Part shown: piece after piece, positions 10,139-21,280 of the stretch | Layout of the letters: the number at the start of each line of letters is the position of its first letter | Position numbering within the stretch: the first letter of the stretch is position 1 | NCBI GenBank assembly: GCA_036873755.1 | Contig: JAVTVY010018706.1 | Coordinates: forward strand, 1-64,000 | Length of the DNA: 64,000 nt | Direction: 5' to 3' | From: Hanleya hanleyi | Taxonomy: Eukaryota > Mollusca > Polyplacophora > Lepidopleurida > Hanleyidae | Program-made: the position numbers and the translations under genes | The notes under the pieces: model-generated | Told to the model about the DNA's origin: nothing | Seen by the model: only the letters and a program-made list of their open reading frames with translations | The model's database searches: none

Positions 10139-12177
10139 GTCCGTGTAACCTTGCACAGTTCAATTTTCGATTTTCGTTTTTGGTTTCTCAAAATCAAAAA
10201 TTGAAATTTGACCGTCAATTTTCAATTTTCGTTTTTTGTTCCTGTAATCTCAAGATCAAAAATTGAAAATTGACGGTCAATTTTCAATTTTCGTTTTTTT
10301 GTTTTTGTGATCTTAAAATCAAAAATTGAAATTTGACCGTCAATTTTCAATTTTTGATTCTGGGATTACAAAAACAAAAAACGAAAATTGATGTTTGACA
10401 GTCAATTTTCAATTTTCGTTTTTCGTTTTGCTTGACGCAAAAATGAAAATCAAATATTGAAAATTGCCTCGTTTTTCGTTTTTTGATTTTAACTTTGACG
10501 TATCAATGTTAAATTCGCACGTGGACGGGTTATGATGTCACTTCCGGTATGACGAGTAGAATAGAAAACGCAAATCGTGTCGTATAAGAGGTGTGGAGCG
10601 TGAGAGGTATGTGGCCCACCAGTGTATTGATCGATTTGTTAGGGTATCTATGCACTGCCTTGGCTAGTTGCCCACGGTAGTTCTGAATAAAACAAAGATC
10701 GAGGGGTATCCTCTAAATCAAACCAATTATTGAACAGGCTCAGCAAGCTCATTACTCCAAACCACTAGCTGCAATGTTTGAGATGTAACATCGCTGGCAT
10801 AACTTTGATATCAGGCTGAAATCGTCATCGAGAGTCAAAGCAAAAACCGCCGGCTTGGGATACCGACATGCTAATTGAAAATAACCTCGGGGGATGAAAT
10901 GTTCGAGATTGAGGCAAGGACTCGAAAACTCACTAGAATCACCAAAACTGTCCGGGTAAACCCTGTGAGAGGATTCACGATTACCTGGACAGGTCTGGAT
11001 AGGTGGCATCCCGCAGTTGTCATTGGTTATTGGCATTGAGGCCTGAGCCAATCAGGACGCAGTCTTAGATTTTCTCATTTCTAAAAATAGATGTTTAGAG
11101 CGCTACAAAAGCGAACAGCATTCATGCACACAACCGATATTTGTTATTGATTTGAAATATAGTATTCATAAAGATACCAACAAAGATTTAATACCAATAA
11201 GAGTAAGCATCGCGGTGATGGACCGCGAAATCCGTATATGGCCAGCGTTCCGTAAACCACCATTTCAAACAAGCACACAAACGTCACGTTTGATGCCAGA
11301 CGTCTGACTGCTTCAACGCTTCAGGTCCAATCTTCATTCTCTATTGTTGGGACCTGGATCGTTGGAGCGTTCACATGCCCGTCAACGTTCAGCGTCAAAA
11401 ACGCTTCAACGCTTTTAGTGCGGGTGTCAAAAGCTTCAACTTTTGGGGTTATGATAGGGTACCCACGTATGTAATATTTTACCCTACTTTAATGAAACTT
11501 ATATGTGTATCAACGCTGTTGTTCTCCATATAATGCTTCACACCTACTGCATGAATGCCTACTCACTTCTGGACATGCGCAATTGGTCCATTATAATCTA
11601 GCTCGAATGCCTGGCTCCAGGGATCTATAGTGTGGTGACACTCCCATATCTTTCCCCCTCCTGGCTTTCCATATGGTTCATACTTTATGTAAGAATCACG
11701 AGACAATGCATACAATAGCCAAGTCTGGGGATACAATAACCAAGTCTGGGGACAACAATGTGTCTAGACATATGCCTTTTCAACGACACAAAGACCCAGA
11801 CAATAGTTCCTACATGAAGTATCGACCTTCCATATTGTGCTCCACACCTGCCTAAACAATCCGATTTGCGCTTTCCATACTACTCCGCGGACCGAAAGTG
11901 ACATCATAAGCCTTGCGCGTGCGCAGTTAACATTGATGCGTCAAAGTTAAAATCAAAAAACGAAAAACGGACAAGTCGAGGCAATTTTCAATATTTGATT
12001 TTCATTTTTGCGCGAAGTAAAACGAAAAACGAAAATTGAATGTCAAATTTCAATTTTTTATTCTGAGAAACCGAAAACGAAAAACGAAAATTGAAAATTG
12101 ACGGTCAAATTTCAATTTTTGATTTTGAGAAACCAAAAACAAAAAACGAAAATTGAATTGTGCAAGGTTACACGGAC
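10139..12177. mobile_element. Non-autonomous DNA transposon with 8-bp target duplication (hAT-like)
   Basis: The ends are perfect inverts (GTCCGTGTAACCTTGCACA and TGTGCAAGGTTACACGGAC). The flanks are CAGAGATG at 10131-10138 and 12178-12185, and the unoccupied paralogue at 9236-9243 carries this 8-mer once. Subterminal DNA is an array of TTGACGGTCAATTTTCAATT palindromes on both sides, and the inverted repeats extend to about 10560 and 11880. The interior encodes no transposase. It includes a segment (about 10790-11040) also present at 46905-47165 and a patch of AACGCTTCAACGCT repeats near 11310-11450. An 8-bp duplication fits hAT or related superfamilies; the terminal bases are not the usual hAT CAG, so the assignment is tentative. 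Confidence 0.9.
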
Positions 12178-12311
12178 CAGAGATGTCTGGAATGGATGTA
12201 CTTGTAGACGGTAAGCTGGCGATTATCCCGCTCATCTGCTGCTGCATTTCATTGGAAGCCACCGCGTACCGATTTATGCTGGCGACATTTTTATGCCCCG
12301 CCGGCTGCATA
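12178..12311 (-). pseudogene. Recombinase segment carrying the catalytic tyrosine
   Basis: The minus strand reads MQPAGHKNVASINRYAVASN and continues EMQQQMSGII. In Crypton and KIAA1958/ZMYM-type recombinases the GHKNxxSIxxY block holds the second catalytic His/Lys region and the nucleophilic tyrosine. The segment is cut from its upstream half by a 2.9 kb transposon on its right and from its downstream tail by a 2.0 kb transposon on its left. Confidence 0.8.
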
Positions 12312-15240
12312 TAGTGAGGTGGCTTAGCGAAAAGATCGTGACACGCTGGACCAAAGCACCAAACTTGGCACATCCATCACTTGAGGCATACAGAACAATA
12401 TCAGAAGGGGTGCCCATTGCTCTGGGCCGTGTGACGCCCTCTGGCCCCCAAAAGGGCATCTAAGGGAAAATATTATCATTGAAAAAATAGTTGGCTTCCC
12501 AATAGCTTCATGATTTTCGTTATCCTTGAGGCTAGGAAGCTGAAACTTGCCACATTATATCTTTGGTTCCAGCGCTACAATAAAATGTAACAAAATTGAA
12601 GATGGCCTCTATGATGATGTCACAGTGACGTCATATTATAAAAATAAGCCATTTTATTGACGATTTTTCTGATCGATTTTTCAAATTTTGTATTTGTGCC
12701 ATTTTCTTCGCTCAAATTGCCTTGTAAATCAGTAAATAATCATCTGATATGAAATAAAATATTATTATGCACTTTCACGTAGACAAAATACACCAATTTT
12801 GAAGAAAATACGACAAAAACACAACTGTCATCCATTCTGAATTTACCCATGATGCTCTTCTCCGGGGGGGAGGGATGAAGTTGAATCCAACAATAACAAT
12901 GGAACACAGGATCCTCCCTATTCAGTATCATTTTACTAGTGGGTGTGCCTGCAGAACCGGCATATAATTGGAGTAGTGCACGGGTCCTGAACCATGCACA
13001 TGTAAATGTGTAAATATAATGGTATTGTCACCCAGTGGGAATAAGGTGTAGTTTCAGACCCCTCCCCCAATCTGCCTCTGAACCTGAAATCGTCCTAAGC
13101 ACTCTCAGTCATGTCAATAGCGACGGATAGAAGTCAACGTGTTATTTTAATGTTAATTTCATGTTCCTGTCCCTCAATGGGCGTTAAATGCAATTTCCGA
13201 TCCTTTTTCTGTGTCTATTCACTCTCTGAGATCCCTATAGTTATCCTGAAAATGTTTGACAGGCTTTTGACCGAAAAAAACAACAATATTGCGGGCCTCT
13301 ATTTTCACATTGGTATTCCCACAGCTATCTTGACAAAGTTCCATGAACATTCGACCAAAGCTGTGTCCATTCAATGACAATATATAGACAAGTGCTATAA
13401 CATGTTACTTGTATGTTGCGCGGGTGATTGGGTGGGTACAGGTTCCTGTTGCTTCAAAGCATTTTGCTGAGAAGCAACAGGAACTTGATAGTGTGATGTC
13501 TAGCACTGGACTATCACTTGTCTTTATTGCACCATGTAAGCGTCCTGTCTGTGTCTCGTGTGCTGTCATCAGTGTTTTATAGGGTGGATGGAGGGTGTCT
13601 GGTTCCATGCTGCTTCAAAGATTTCCTCTTTGAAGTAATAGGAACGCGACTTGGCTGGGTGGTGTTTACTTGGTTCGTCGCGATATAGTTGAAATATTGT
13701 TGAAAGCCACGCTAAATTCTATTCACTCACTCACCCTTACTTGTATGTTGCATGTTCTCAGTCCCCATTGGGCGTTAAATGTTCTTTTGATTCCTTCTTG
13801 GTGTTAGAGTCCCTTTTCTGGCCATACAGCTCTGTTAGTTTCAGTTTCAGTTTCACCCTCACTGACTCCAACAATCTTCAGGTGAAGGTTCGTACCATTT
13901 CGTCCAAAATTTTCGGCTTTTTTCGGCGGTCAAAAATATACAAACGGAGACGTGTAGAACTAAACACAAGTGCAGCTATTCTTCTCTCGAACTTAGAAGT
14001 AGAAAGTCTGAAATTGGAGCGATGTGCATGAAGTGGAAAAAATTGACGTCTGGCGATTAAAAAGCAACCATATGACTTAGCAGGAAAGCTTTCCTTGCAC
14101 CTCACCTGCAGACCCGAGAATACGGTGGATTCTCGGTCGTAGCCTTAGTATCTCAGCCGCGCTTTTATTGCAGCTGTTAATATGGATACTATGGATACTA
14201 TGAAGTATCCCCACGGCCCCTAGCAACGCCTTATGCGGAATTAGATACACTAGCTCGTGAGCTGTGATGACAGATCAACTCAAGCAAATAACTCATCGGA
14301 TGTTAATGGATGAGCATCGAGGACGTCTGATGAAGAAAACGCCTCAACATGGGGTGAACCTGGTAAATGCTAGAATACCCTAAAAAGCTGTCCAGTGTTG
14401 GATATCTCCATCTTTTTTTTCCATTTTACGAGATGAAAAACTGAATTGTCAATTTTTATATGGATAAGGAGAGATTTTTTCCTTTTACACAGGCGATTAT
14501 GTAAACCTAATTGGTATAGGTGGTTTCAGCCACCCGGCTCTCCCTTCTCAAAAAACTTTTCCCTGATACTCCAAAATGAAGAAACGTCGAGGGCTGTAAC
14601 TTAGAGCAGTTATAGCTTATGATACTGATGTTATTTTTGAGCCTGTTGCGTAAAACTCGGAGCACAGCTTCATGAGTAAATTCGTAATGGATAACATTAG
14701 GGTGTACCAGAAAGTTCTGTTTTCATCGTATTCCTTCAAAATTAATGTGTTGTTCTTCGTAAAAGTGCTCAAAAGTATTTTATCGCAAATAAGATGATTA
14801 GTTAGGCCTACTTATTTACCACGCAGTTTCAGCGAAGAAAATTCCACAAATAAAAAATGGGGAAAATCGGTCCGAAAAATCGTTCGCAAAATGACTTATT
14901 TTGGGAATATGATGTCACTGTGATGTCATCATGGCCGTCATCTTGGATTTTGTGACATTTTCCGGTAGCGCATGAACCAGTGATACAGTCTGGCAAGTTT
15001 CAGCTTCCCAGCCTGAAGGATAATGAAAATAATGAAGCTGTTTCTAGGCTAACTATTCTTTAAATAACAATATTGCCCCTCAGATGCCCTTTTTGGGCCA
15101 GAGGGCATCAAAGAGCCCAGAGTAAAGGGCACCCCTTCTGATATTGTTCTATATGCCTCAAGTGATGAGTGTGCCAAGTTTGGTGCTTTGGTCCAGCGTG
15201 TCACGATCTCCCCAAAATATGACCCTAAGCCACCTCACTA
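12312..15240. mobile_element. 2.9 kb DNA transposon with long TIRs and 3-bp target duplication
   Basis: Terminal inverted repeats start TAGTGAGGTGGCTTAG and extend about 420 bp (12312-12735 and 14820-15240) with roughly 75-80% similarity. The flanking ATA (12309-12311 and 15241-15243) is a 3-bp duplication. Removing the element and one ATA brings the two halves of the recombinase frame together. The interior shows no transposase; it contains a gastropod-type dispersed repeat (13640-13738). A related remnant lies at 46560-46815. The superfamily is not clear: the length of the duplication recalls CACTA or Harbinger, but the terminal bases do not match either. Confidence 0.85.
13640..13738 (-). 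repeat. Dispersed SINE-like repeat, minus copy
   Basis: The minus strand reads GTGAGTGAGTGAATAGAATT, then TCAACAATATTTCAACTATATC and AACACCACCCAGCCAAGT. The same sequence occurs on the plus strand at 25165-25265. I recall very similar sequence in abalone and other gastropods, which I could not check. Confidence 0.6.
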
Positions 15241-15243
15241 ATA

Positions 15244-16260
15244 ATGGTAGTTGGAGCAACACCGGCATGTAGCATGCAGTGGATTTGCGAGCGCTGTGAT
15301 TCGTCTTTCGGCCCGATAAACCTGCCTTGTCTGCCATCGTTTTCATGATGAAGCGTAGACTGTTATGGCTGAGGGGTTGACACTTGCTGTCAGATCTTCG
15401 TTTGTAATTGTAAGCGAGATAATACGGGCTCTCAGGGGTGAACATATTCGCCGGTCTGTGAGATTTGTACTGCTTGTATGCGTGAACGGGGCATTTGTCG
15501 AGATCTGATGGAATGGCGAACTGTTTTGGTAGAAAAGATCTCTCGTGCGTTGATGTAGTGGCACCTGTTCTCGTTTTTGGGTCCCGCTCTCTGAACTCCA
15601 AGAATTCCTGGTCATTTTCATCAGTTTTCAAAGAAACATTTAATTTGCGATTCTCGTCAGTTCCACGTAAACCGAAGTGCATTGTGTTGGCTAGCCACAA
15701 TTTATTAATGAGAGCTTTAGGGCTGTGACAGCCTATCATCCCCTTCTGGGCGAGAATAGCCTCCTCATACGGTCTTAGAGGGGATGATTTATTGGGGTGG
15801 TTCCCTTTGCCCTTTTGCTTCAGTTCCTTCCTTTTTGAGGCAAGCACGTCGTTTTAAATTCTCGGTCAAAAAGAAGACTGTATGGATAGTTTTTATCCCG
15901 TAAATACCTGTCAACACCCCGCTGATAACTCGTAAGAGTGTCTGATTTGTACTCAGAGCCGTCATATTTTCGGATACTCAGAGTAAAAGCTCCGAGAAGA
16001 TTATCCAGTTCCACAGGGGGAATGTCTTGTATTTCCCTTGTTTCCAAACGTGGAGCAGAGTTGAACCAGTTGCGGAACGCCTCCACAGTGCCCTGGGTTT
16101 TTCGTTCAGTATTCCTATTCTTCATACGTTCCACAAAATTTATGTTGGGGTCCACGTTTTCCACAAATGTTGGAGCACGAGATGTTGAGGGGACCACGAT
16201 CGGCTCTTCGCTTGGTTCTGGCCGAGATGTTTTCTGGGATTGTTGGTTATCAACATCCAA
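15244..16260 (-). pseudogene. Crypton-type tyrosine recombinase (KIAA1958/DUF3504-like), main part
   Basis: Two overlapping minus-strand frames (16260-15820 and 15847-15158) form the core of a Crypton-family recombinase, a cut-and-paste enzyme with no DDE chemistry. The first holds the core-binding domain (FRNWFNSAP, ELDNLLGAFTLSIRKYDG, TLTSYQRGVDRYL). The second holds the catalytic domain, with the first arginine in MHFGLRGTDENRKL (residue 61 of that frame), CPVHAYKQYKSHRP, and the HxxR motif in NHSARKS (184-187). One-base frameshifts lie near 15850 (after EFKTT) and just after HSARKST. The frame is then cut at 15244 by the TAGTG transposon; residues after ACYMP in the second frame come from a shifted frame and then transposon sequence. 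The remaining parts are at 12178-12311 and 9940-10138, giving about 450 residues in total, a normal Crypton length. It could be a transposon or a once-domesticated gene; both are now dead. Confidence 0.85.
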
Positions 16261-16679
16261 CCTGTAACCATCTCGGTCATCTTTACGCGGTAAGACTGAC
16301 CCTGGGATCGTGTGTATTAATTTTCAGCCTACTTTCGGCAACTGAAAGAGGGAATTTCCCGAAATCAATACCACGTGACTTCGTCAGCCAAGCAGCTAAA
16401 GTCCACCGACGTAACACCAACGTAACTCGCCATTTTCGAGTCATGTGATGTCCTACTTGTCCAAAATTACAGATCTACCACATCTCTTGGTTGATACGAA
16501 AGTTTTTCATACCTATATATTTTGTAAGCCCAGACAATATCTGTTTCCGAAGTGGTATGAAAACCTGTAATTTATCAGATTTCTCGAGTCTGCTCTTCGC
16601 CGGATGAAGGCCGAACAGAATCCGGTAATGTACCGGATATCGCTCGGCGATAATGGAGACACACGATTCGCAAGCCATC
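16261..16679 (-). other. Upstream region of the recombinase gene
   Basis: The recombinase frame stays open upstream of 16260 to about 16325 without a methionine. A CCTCTTTCAG acceptor-like site lies near 16345 on the minus strand. Another short frame (ATGGCGAGTTACGTT) begins near 16430. An intron or frameshift between here and the acidic frame at 16680-16844 is possible but unproven. Confidence 0.3.
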
Positions 16680-16844
16680 TTATGGATGGCGAAGTGTACG
16701 CAAATGATCAACATCAAGAAGTAGCTCATCACCAGCACTCAAAAAATTATCACTTCTCATATCATCGGAAAACAAATCATTGCTAATGTCAAAGTTCTCG
16801 TACTCGGACGTACATGTGTTGGAATCGCTGAACACGCCTGCCAT
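16680..16844 (-). CDS. Small acidic frame, possible N-terminus of the recombinase gene
   Basis: A 54-codon frame starts MAGVFSDSNTCTSEYENFDI and is strongly acidic (SNDLFSDDMRSDNFL, ELLLDVDHL). The ATG follows GATATCATC. It lies 420 bp upstream of the recombinase frame on the same strand. Acidic N-terminal exons precede the recombinase in some KIAA1958-like proteins, so it may be a first exon, but I see no convincing donor (the best is GTACAC near 16700). It could be an unrelated short frame. Confidence 0.3.
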   Translation of the reverse strand: MAGVFSDSNTCTSEYENFDISNDLFSDDMRSDNFLSAGDELLLDVDHLRTLRHP

Positions 16845-18278
16845 GATGATATCAGCACGATTGCCGGCAACTTAGTGAAATAAACCAGGGAGCAAATGTC
16901 CAACACAGTGAGAATACGGAACAAACTTGAATACTAAAATACGATGAAATGAACTATTTACAAAATATACACCCAGGGCCAATGTTGATGCATAGATTCG
17001 GATTATTTGTGTTCGTAAGATGACAGTGACAGGTGAGTGAGCATAAAGTTCAGTACGGTAAACGAACTGCAAGAAGCAGACGACACACATCCAAAAACAG
17101 CACGGATAAAAATACTGTTAAACTATTAATGTTGTAATAGATACTTTTTAGAATTTTTCCGATTTTTTTTTCGATTTTTAAAAATATTTTTTATTTGCTT
17201 TTTACATATGTGTTGTGGTTGTTGTTGTTGTAACACTTAGCTGCCTTCCTACCATTCGCAACTTCTCGGGGATCTCCGGTTTGAGATGTCCCTCGAAGGC
17301 CATTGACGCCATATTGGACTAGAGCGTGGTCACGTGTGTTTCGGTGTCAGGGAACTGTCAGTGACGTCACGGGAATTATATCTTGCCAATACGTGGCGTG
17401 TGTACCATTTAAACTGATGGTTTTCTATTGAAACGTGCTTCGAATGAAAAGAATAAACAGTTTTTAGAATATCTGACGTAAATCAGAGACTCACAGGGAA
17501 ATATTTGCTGGTCGGGGATAAAGGCTTCCGCGAGAGTGATTGGGCTTCGGAGCCACGTCACATCTGGAGATTCATAGGAAATTCATGTTGTCGTCCCCCG
17601 AGCGTAGAATCAGTCCCCTTCGTAGATTTCCGCTCGGGAGTTCCGAATGCCTTCCTACGTTAGTTCCGGGGTTTCCCCAACAGAGGGCGCTGCACCATAT
17701 AAAGGTTACTGAGCTTAAAAGAAGTCCGGCTATTCACAAAATCAAACTAGCATGATGCAGAAAATTATCAGATGGCACTGTATCAGATACCGTTGGCAGA
17801 TAGGTATATGATAAATTAATTTATAACTACTGGTAAAGCCCTCTGCCGACAAATCACATATAATATTTACTACTTAAAGGATCAGACAATATTAAAAAAT
17901 AAATCAATAAAACACAACTACAGTGGTGTGGGTGATGTAGGGAATATGTTTAATAGTCACCGCTATCAAAACAGCAGTATATATCATACGTCAAACTTTA
18001 CTAATAAAACACAAGTAGAATCATCAATATAAGGGCATGGGTATAAATATACAGTAGGGGAGATACATTTTTCCATCGTGAGTTATTGACATGTATAAAA
18101 ATATTCAATAGATCAGTACCTGAGTAAAAATGGGGTGAGACGGGAGGGGTAATTGTAACGATTTCGGGAAAGTCGGCCAGCATGGAGCATGGAGGGTATA
18201 TATAAAGGGCAAAAGGATACATGCGATAGTCGTACTGGTTGGCTTATAAGGCAGGAGATAAGGCATACCCACACATAC
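16845..18278. other. Unassigned DNA between recombinase gene and palindrome-array element
   Basis: Low-complexity T-rich and GTTGTT tracts lie at 17155-17232. The segment 17260-17420 is more GC-rich, with GACGTCA and CACGTG sites, and might be a promoter, but no gene start is evident. Positions 17979-18013 recur inverted inside the next element (19012-19046). Confidence 0.45.
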
Positions 18279-18284
18279 AGCAAT

Positions 18285-19717
18285 TACGGTGGCCCGTAGG
18301 GGACATTCATGTTTTTTTACCTTTAAGGTGTTTTTCTCTGACTTTTTCGTGTTTTCCTTCGACTTTTCCGTGTTTTCTTTCGACTTTTTCGTGTTTTTCT
18401 TTTACTTTTCAGAGTTCTTGTTCGAATTTTCTGTGTTTTCTTTCGAAAATATCGCGAAATGAATAAAACTGTGAAATACTTTCCACCGCGGTGGAAAATA
18501 CTTTCCATCGGGGTGGGAAATATTTATCACCGCGGTGAAAAGTACTTTCCACCGCGGTGAGAAATACTTTCCCCCGCGGTGGGAAATACTTTCCACCGCG
18601 GTGGAAACTTTTACACCGCGGTTAAAACTTTTACACCGCGGTGGAAACTTTTACACCGCGGTGGAAAGTACTTCTCACCGCGGTGAAAAGTGTTTCCACC
18701 GCGGTGGAAAGTATTTCCCACCGCGGTGGAAGGTATTTCTCACCGCGGTGGAAAGTATTTCCCACCGCGGTGGAAAGTATTTCTCACCGCGGTGGAAAGT
18801 ATTTCTCACCGCGGTGAAAAGTATTTCTCAACGCGGTGGAAAGTATTCCACAATTTTTTTCATTTCGCGATGTTTTCGGAAGAAAACACAGAAAATTCGA
18901 ACAAGAACTCTGAAAAGTTGAAGAAAAACACGAAAAAGTCGAAAGAAAACACGGAAACGTCGAGGGAAAGCACGAAAAAGTCAGAGAAAAACACCTAAAA
19001 GGTAAAAAACATGTGTTTTATTAGTAAAGTTTGACGTATGATATATCGCGAAATGAAAAAAAATGTGGAATACTTTCCACCGCGGTGGGAAATACTTTCC
19101 ACCGCGGTGGGAAATACTTTCCACCGCGGCGAGAAATACTTTCCACCGCGGTGAGAAATACTTTCCACCGCGGTGGGAAACACTTTTCACCGCGGTGAGA
19201 AGCGGTACTTTCCACCGCGGTGTAAAAGTTTTAACCACAGTGTAAAAGTTTCCACCGCGGTGAGAAATACTTTTACACCGCGGTGGAAACTTTTACACCG
19301 CGGTTAAAACTTTGACACCGCGGTGGAAACTTTTACACCGCAGTGGAAAGTATTTCTCACCGCGGTGAAAAATATTTCCCACCGCGGTGGAAAGTATTTC
19401 TCACCGCGGTGGAAAGTATTTCCCACCGCGGTGGAAAGTACTTTTCACCGCGGTGATAAATATTTCCCACCGCGGTGGAAAGTATTTTCCACCGCGGTGG
19501 AAAGTATTTCACCGCGGTGGAAAGTATTTCACAATTTTATTCATTCCGCGATGTTTTCGAAAGAAAACACAGAAAATTCGAACAAGAACTCTGAAAAGTC
19601 GAAGAAAAACACCAAAAAGTCGAAAGAAAACACGGAAAAGTCGAAGGAAAACACGAAAAAGTCAGAGAAAAACACCTAAAAGGTAAAAAACATGAATGCC
19701 CCCTACGGGCCACCGTA
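18285..19717. mobile_element. Palindrome-array transposon, CCACCGCGGTGG family
   Basis: Inverted termini TACGGTGGCCCGTAGGGG and CCCCTACGGGCCACCGTA are flanked by AGCAAT at 18279-18284 and 19718-19723, a perfect 6-bp duplication. The TIRs (about 190 bp) carry GTGTTTTTCTCTGACTTTTTC and similar A/T-rich repeats. Between them are two arrays of CCACCGCGGTGGAAAGTATT palindromes (18480-18850 and 19075-19530), about 22-24 bp per unit. The middle (18838-19011) is an extra right-end copy that lacks its last 33 bp. It is followed by a 35-bp inverted copy of flanking DNA. There is no transposase. Long open frames here (HRGGKYFPPRWKVF repeats) are artefacts of the array. Confidence 0.9.
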
Positions 19718-19723
19718 AGCAAT

Positions 19724-20203
19724 AAATAAATCTGTCTGCCACTTTACCGACCAGTAACAGGGACAAAGCTTTTACGGCGCGATAAAGATGGAACTAACCA
19801 AGCTTCATGAATCCATATGACTTATTTTGATCGTTATATGATGTGTGTACTTGTGTAATCATATAGTCCTCAATCCGTTACAGATTGTAAGAGTTGTGTG
19901 AAGGTTTCTATCAATATGATCTCAGGCGCTATTTGTCGAACGTTCTCATCACTCTGTTATATCTATGTTGACCTTGCGCGGTGTGAGGGGTCCGGTCGGA
20001 TGTACACAGAATGCGCGGGGTGGGCTCGTCACAGTGCGTCATGGCCAGGACGTAAAAGTCAACCTCCGCTATCGAGGGCAGGGAAATAGTGGTGACCGGA
20101 GCGAGCCTGTGAAACGGAACATGCGCTGTGAGAAGATTTATTCTCGTTCTGAACAGGGAGTTTTCCATGCAATGGTTCCTTCTTTGACTTTTCGCTATGT
20201 TTA
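19724..20203. other. Unassigned DNA
   Basis: No exon, RNA gene or clear repeat recognised. Overlapping frames on both strands (19898-20216) show no domain. Confidence 0.45.
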
Positions 20204-20619
20204 ATGATATCATCAAATATACGTATTTGCTGATACCATCAAATGATTTGATGATAGCAGCAAATCAATTGCTGATATCATCAAATGATTTGATGATATC
20301 AACAATTTGATGATATCAACAAACCATTTGCTGATATCAACAAATAAAGCGTATTTGCTGATATCATCAAATGATTTGCTGATATCAGCAATCCTTTAGT
20401 GATATCATCAAACGATTTACTGATATCATCAAATTTTTGCTGATATCAGCAAATATTTAATGATATCAAATATTTGCTGATATCAGCAAATATTTAATGA
20501 TGTCAGTAATTCATTTGCTGATATCAGCAAATGGACTCATTTGCTGATATCACCAAATGATTTGATGATATCAGCAAATATCAGCAAATACTGAGTAAAA
20601 GGTAAAACGGCTTGCCATA
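20204..20619. mobile_element. Right end of TATGGCAAGCC element with GATATC palindrome array
   Basis: About fifteen GATATC palindromes with CAAATGATTTG spacers end in GTAAAACGGCTTGCCATA, the inverse of the terminus at 7896. About 37 of the outer 43 bases agree between the two ends. The flanks (GATCCG at the left end, CGGCGA here) do not form a target duplication. The ends therefore belong to two broken copies or to one heavily altered large element. Confidence 0.65.
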
Positions 20620-21029
20620 CGGCGAAGCTAACTGTGTGCACACATGTCGCAAATCATCCTAGTAGTAGTATAAGGGGATATTGGATCCCATTGACCTACT
20701 TTTGTGGAGGCCGCCTGAAGGTCACGTGGAGGTCACACGACGATCACGTGATCACTATAGTTCCGTCAGGTGACAATCACGTGACCGGAAGTGACCCACG
20801 GGGCATGTATTCCTCCGCGGCGATGCGGTCCGGCGGTGATGCGATCGCTTCCAGGGAGAAGCCTCCGCGCACAGAATCTTAGGCAATGTCCGGTCATCAC
20901 CGGCAATGTCCGGTCATCTCCGGGAATGACCTGGTAGGTAATCGAAGTCGCGATACCCCAATATCGCCAGCACTATGCCCAGCATAAATGGCAAGTGGGA
21001 ACCCTCAGGTACAGCGAGAGAAGGGAAAG
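20620..21029. other. GC-richer segment with CACGTG-type sites
   Basis: Contains several GTCACGTGA-like sequences (20720-20800) and repeated CAATGTCCGGTCATC (20884-20925). It probably belongs to a dispersed repeat, since the region following it shares sequence with 51895-52060. No coding signal. Confidence 0.4.
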
Positions 21030-21099
21030 GGTCCCAGCGGGAGTCGAACCCGGGTTGCTCTCTCCAGAAGCAGACACGCTATCCACTACACCACGAGTC
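21030..21099 (-). repeat. tRNA-derived SINE head or pseudo-tRNA
   Basis: The minus strand shows an A-box-like GTGGTGTAGTGGATAGCG and a B box GGTTCGACTCC at normal tRNA spacing. The acceptor strands (5' GACTCGT, 3' TGGGACCC) do not pair, so a working tRNA is unlikely. An internal pol III promoter of a SINE is the better reading. Confidence 0.65.
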
Positions 21100-21280
21100 A
21101 CATCACTATACCGCTAGGGTGTAGGCCCAATCGGGAACCCACACATGGACATTTGCGGTATGCAATGTTTAACCTAATGGGAAATCCACTCATAGACATT
21201 TGCTGTATGGGATGTGGAATCCTGTTTTCTTCGTCTCACCACGTAGCACTCGACGGGAGAGATCTCGAAGCCAACCGGTG

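Noticed and set aside
15495..16448. Plus-strand frames over the recombinase gene
   Set aside because: Antisense shadows of the minus-strand recombinase frames, which carry the recognisable motifs.
18535..19686. Several open frames of 60-128 codons with HRGGKYFPPRWK repeats on both strands
   Set aside because: They are produced by the CCACCGCGGTGG array, which is open in several frames on both strands.
20204..20619. Regular palindromic repeats that superficially resemble a CRISPR array
   Set aside because: Spacing is irregular, the intervening sequence is the same palindrome arm and not unique spacers, and the sequence is clearly eukaryotic.
21030..21099. Functional tRNA gene
   Set aside because: A and B boxes are good, but the acceptor stem does not pair, so a SINE head or pseudo-tRNA is more likely.
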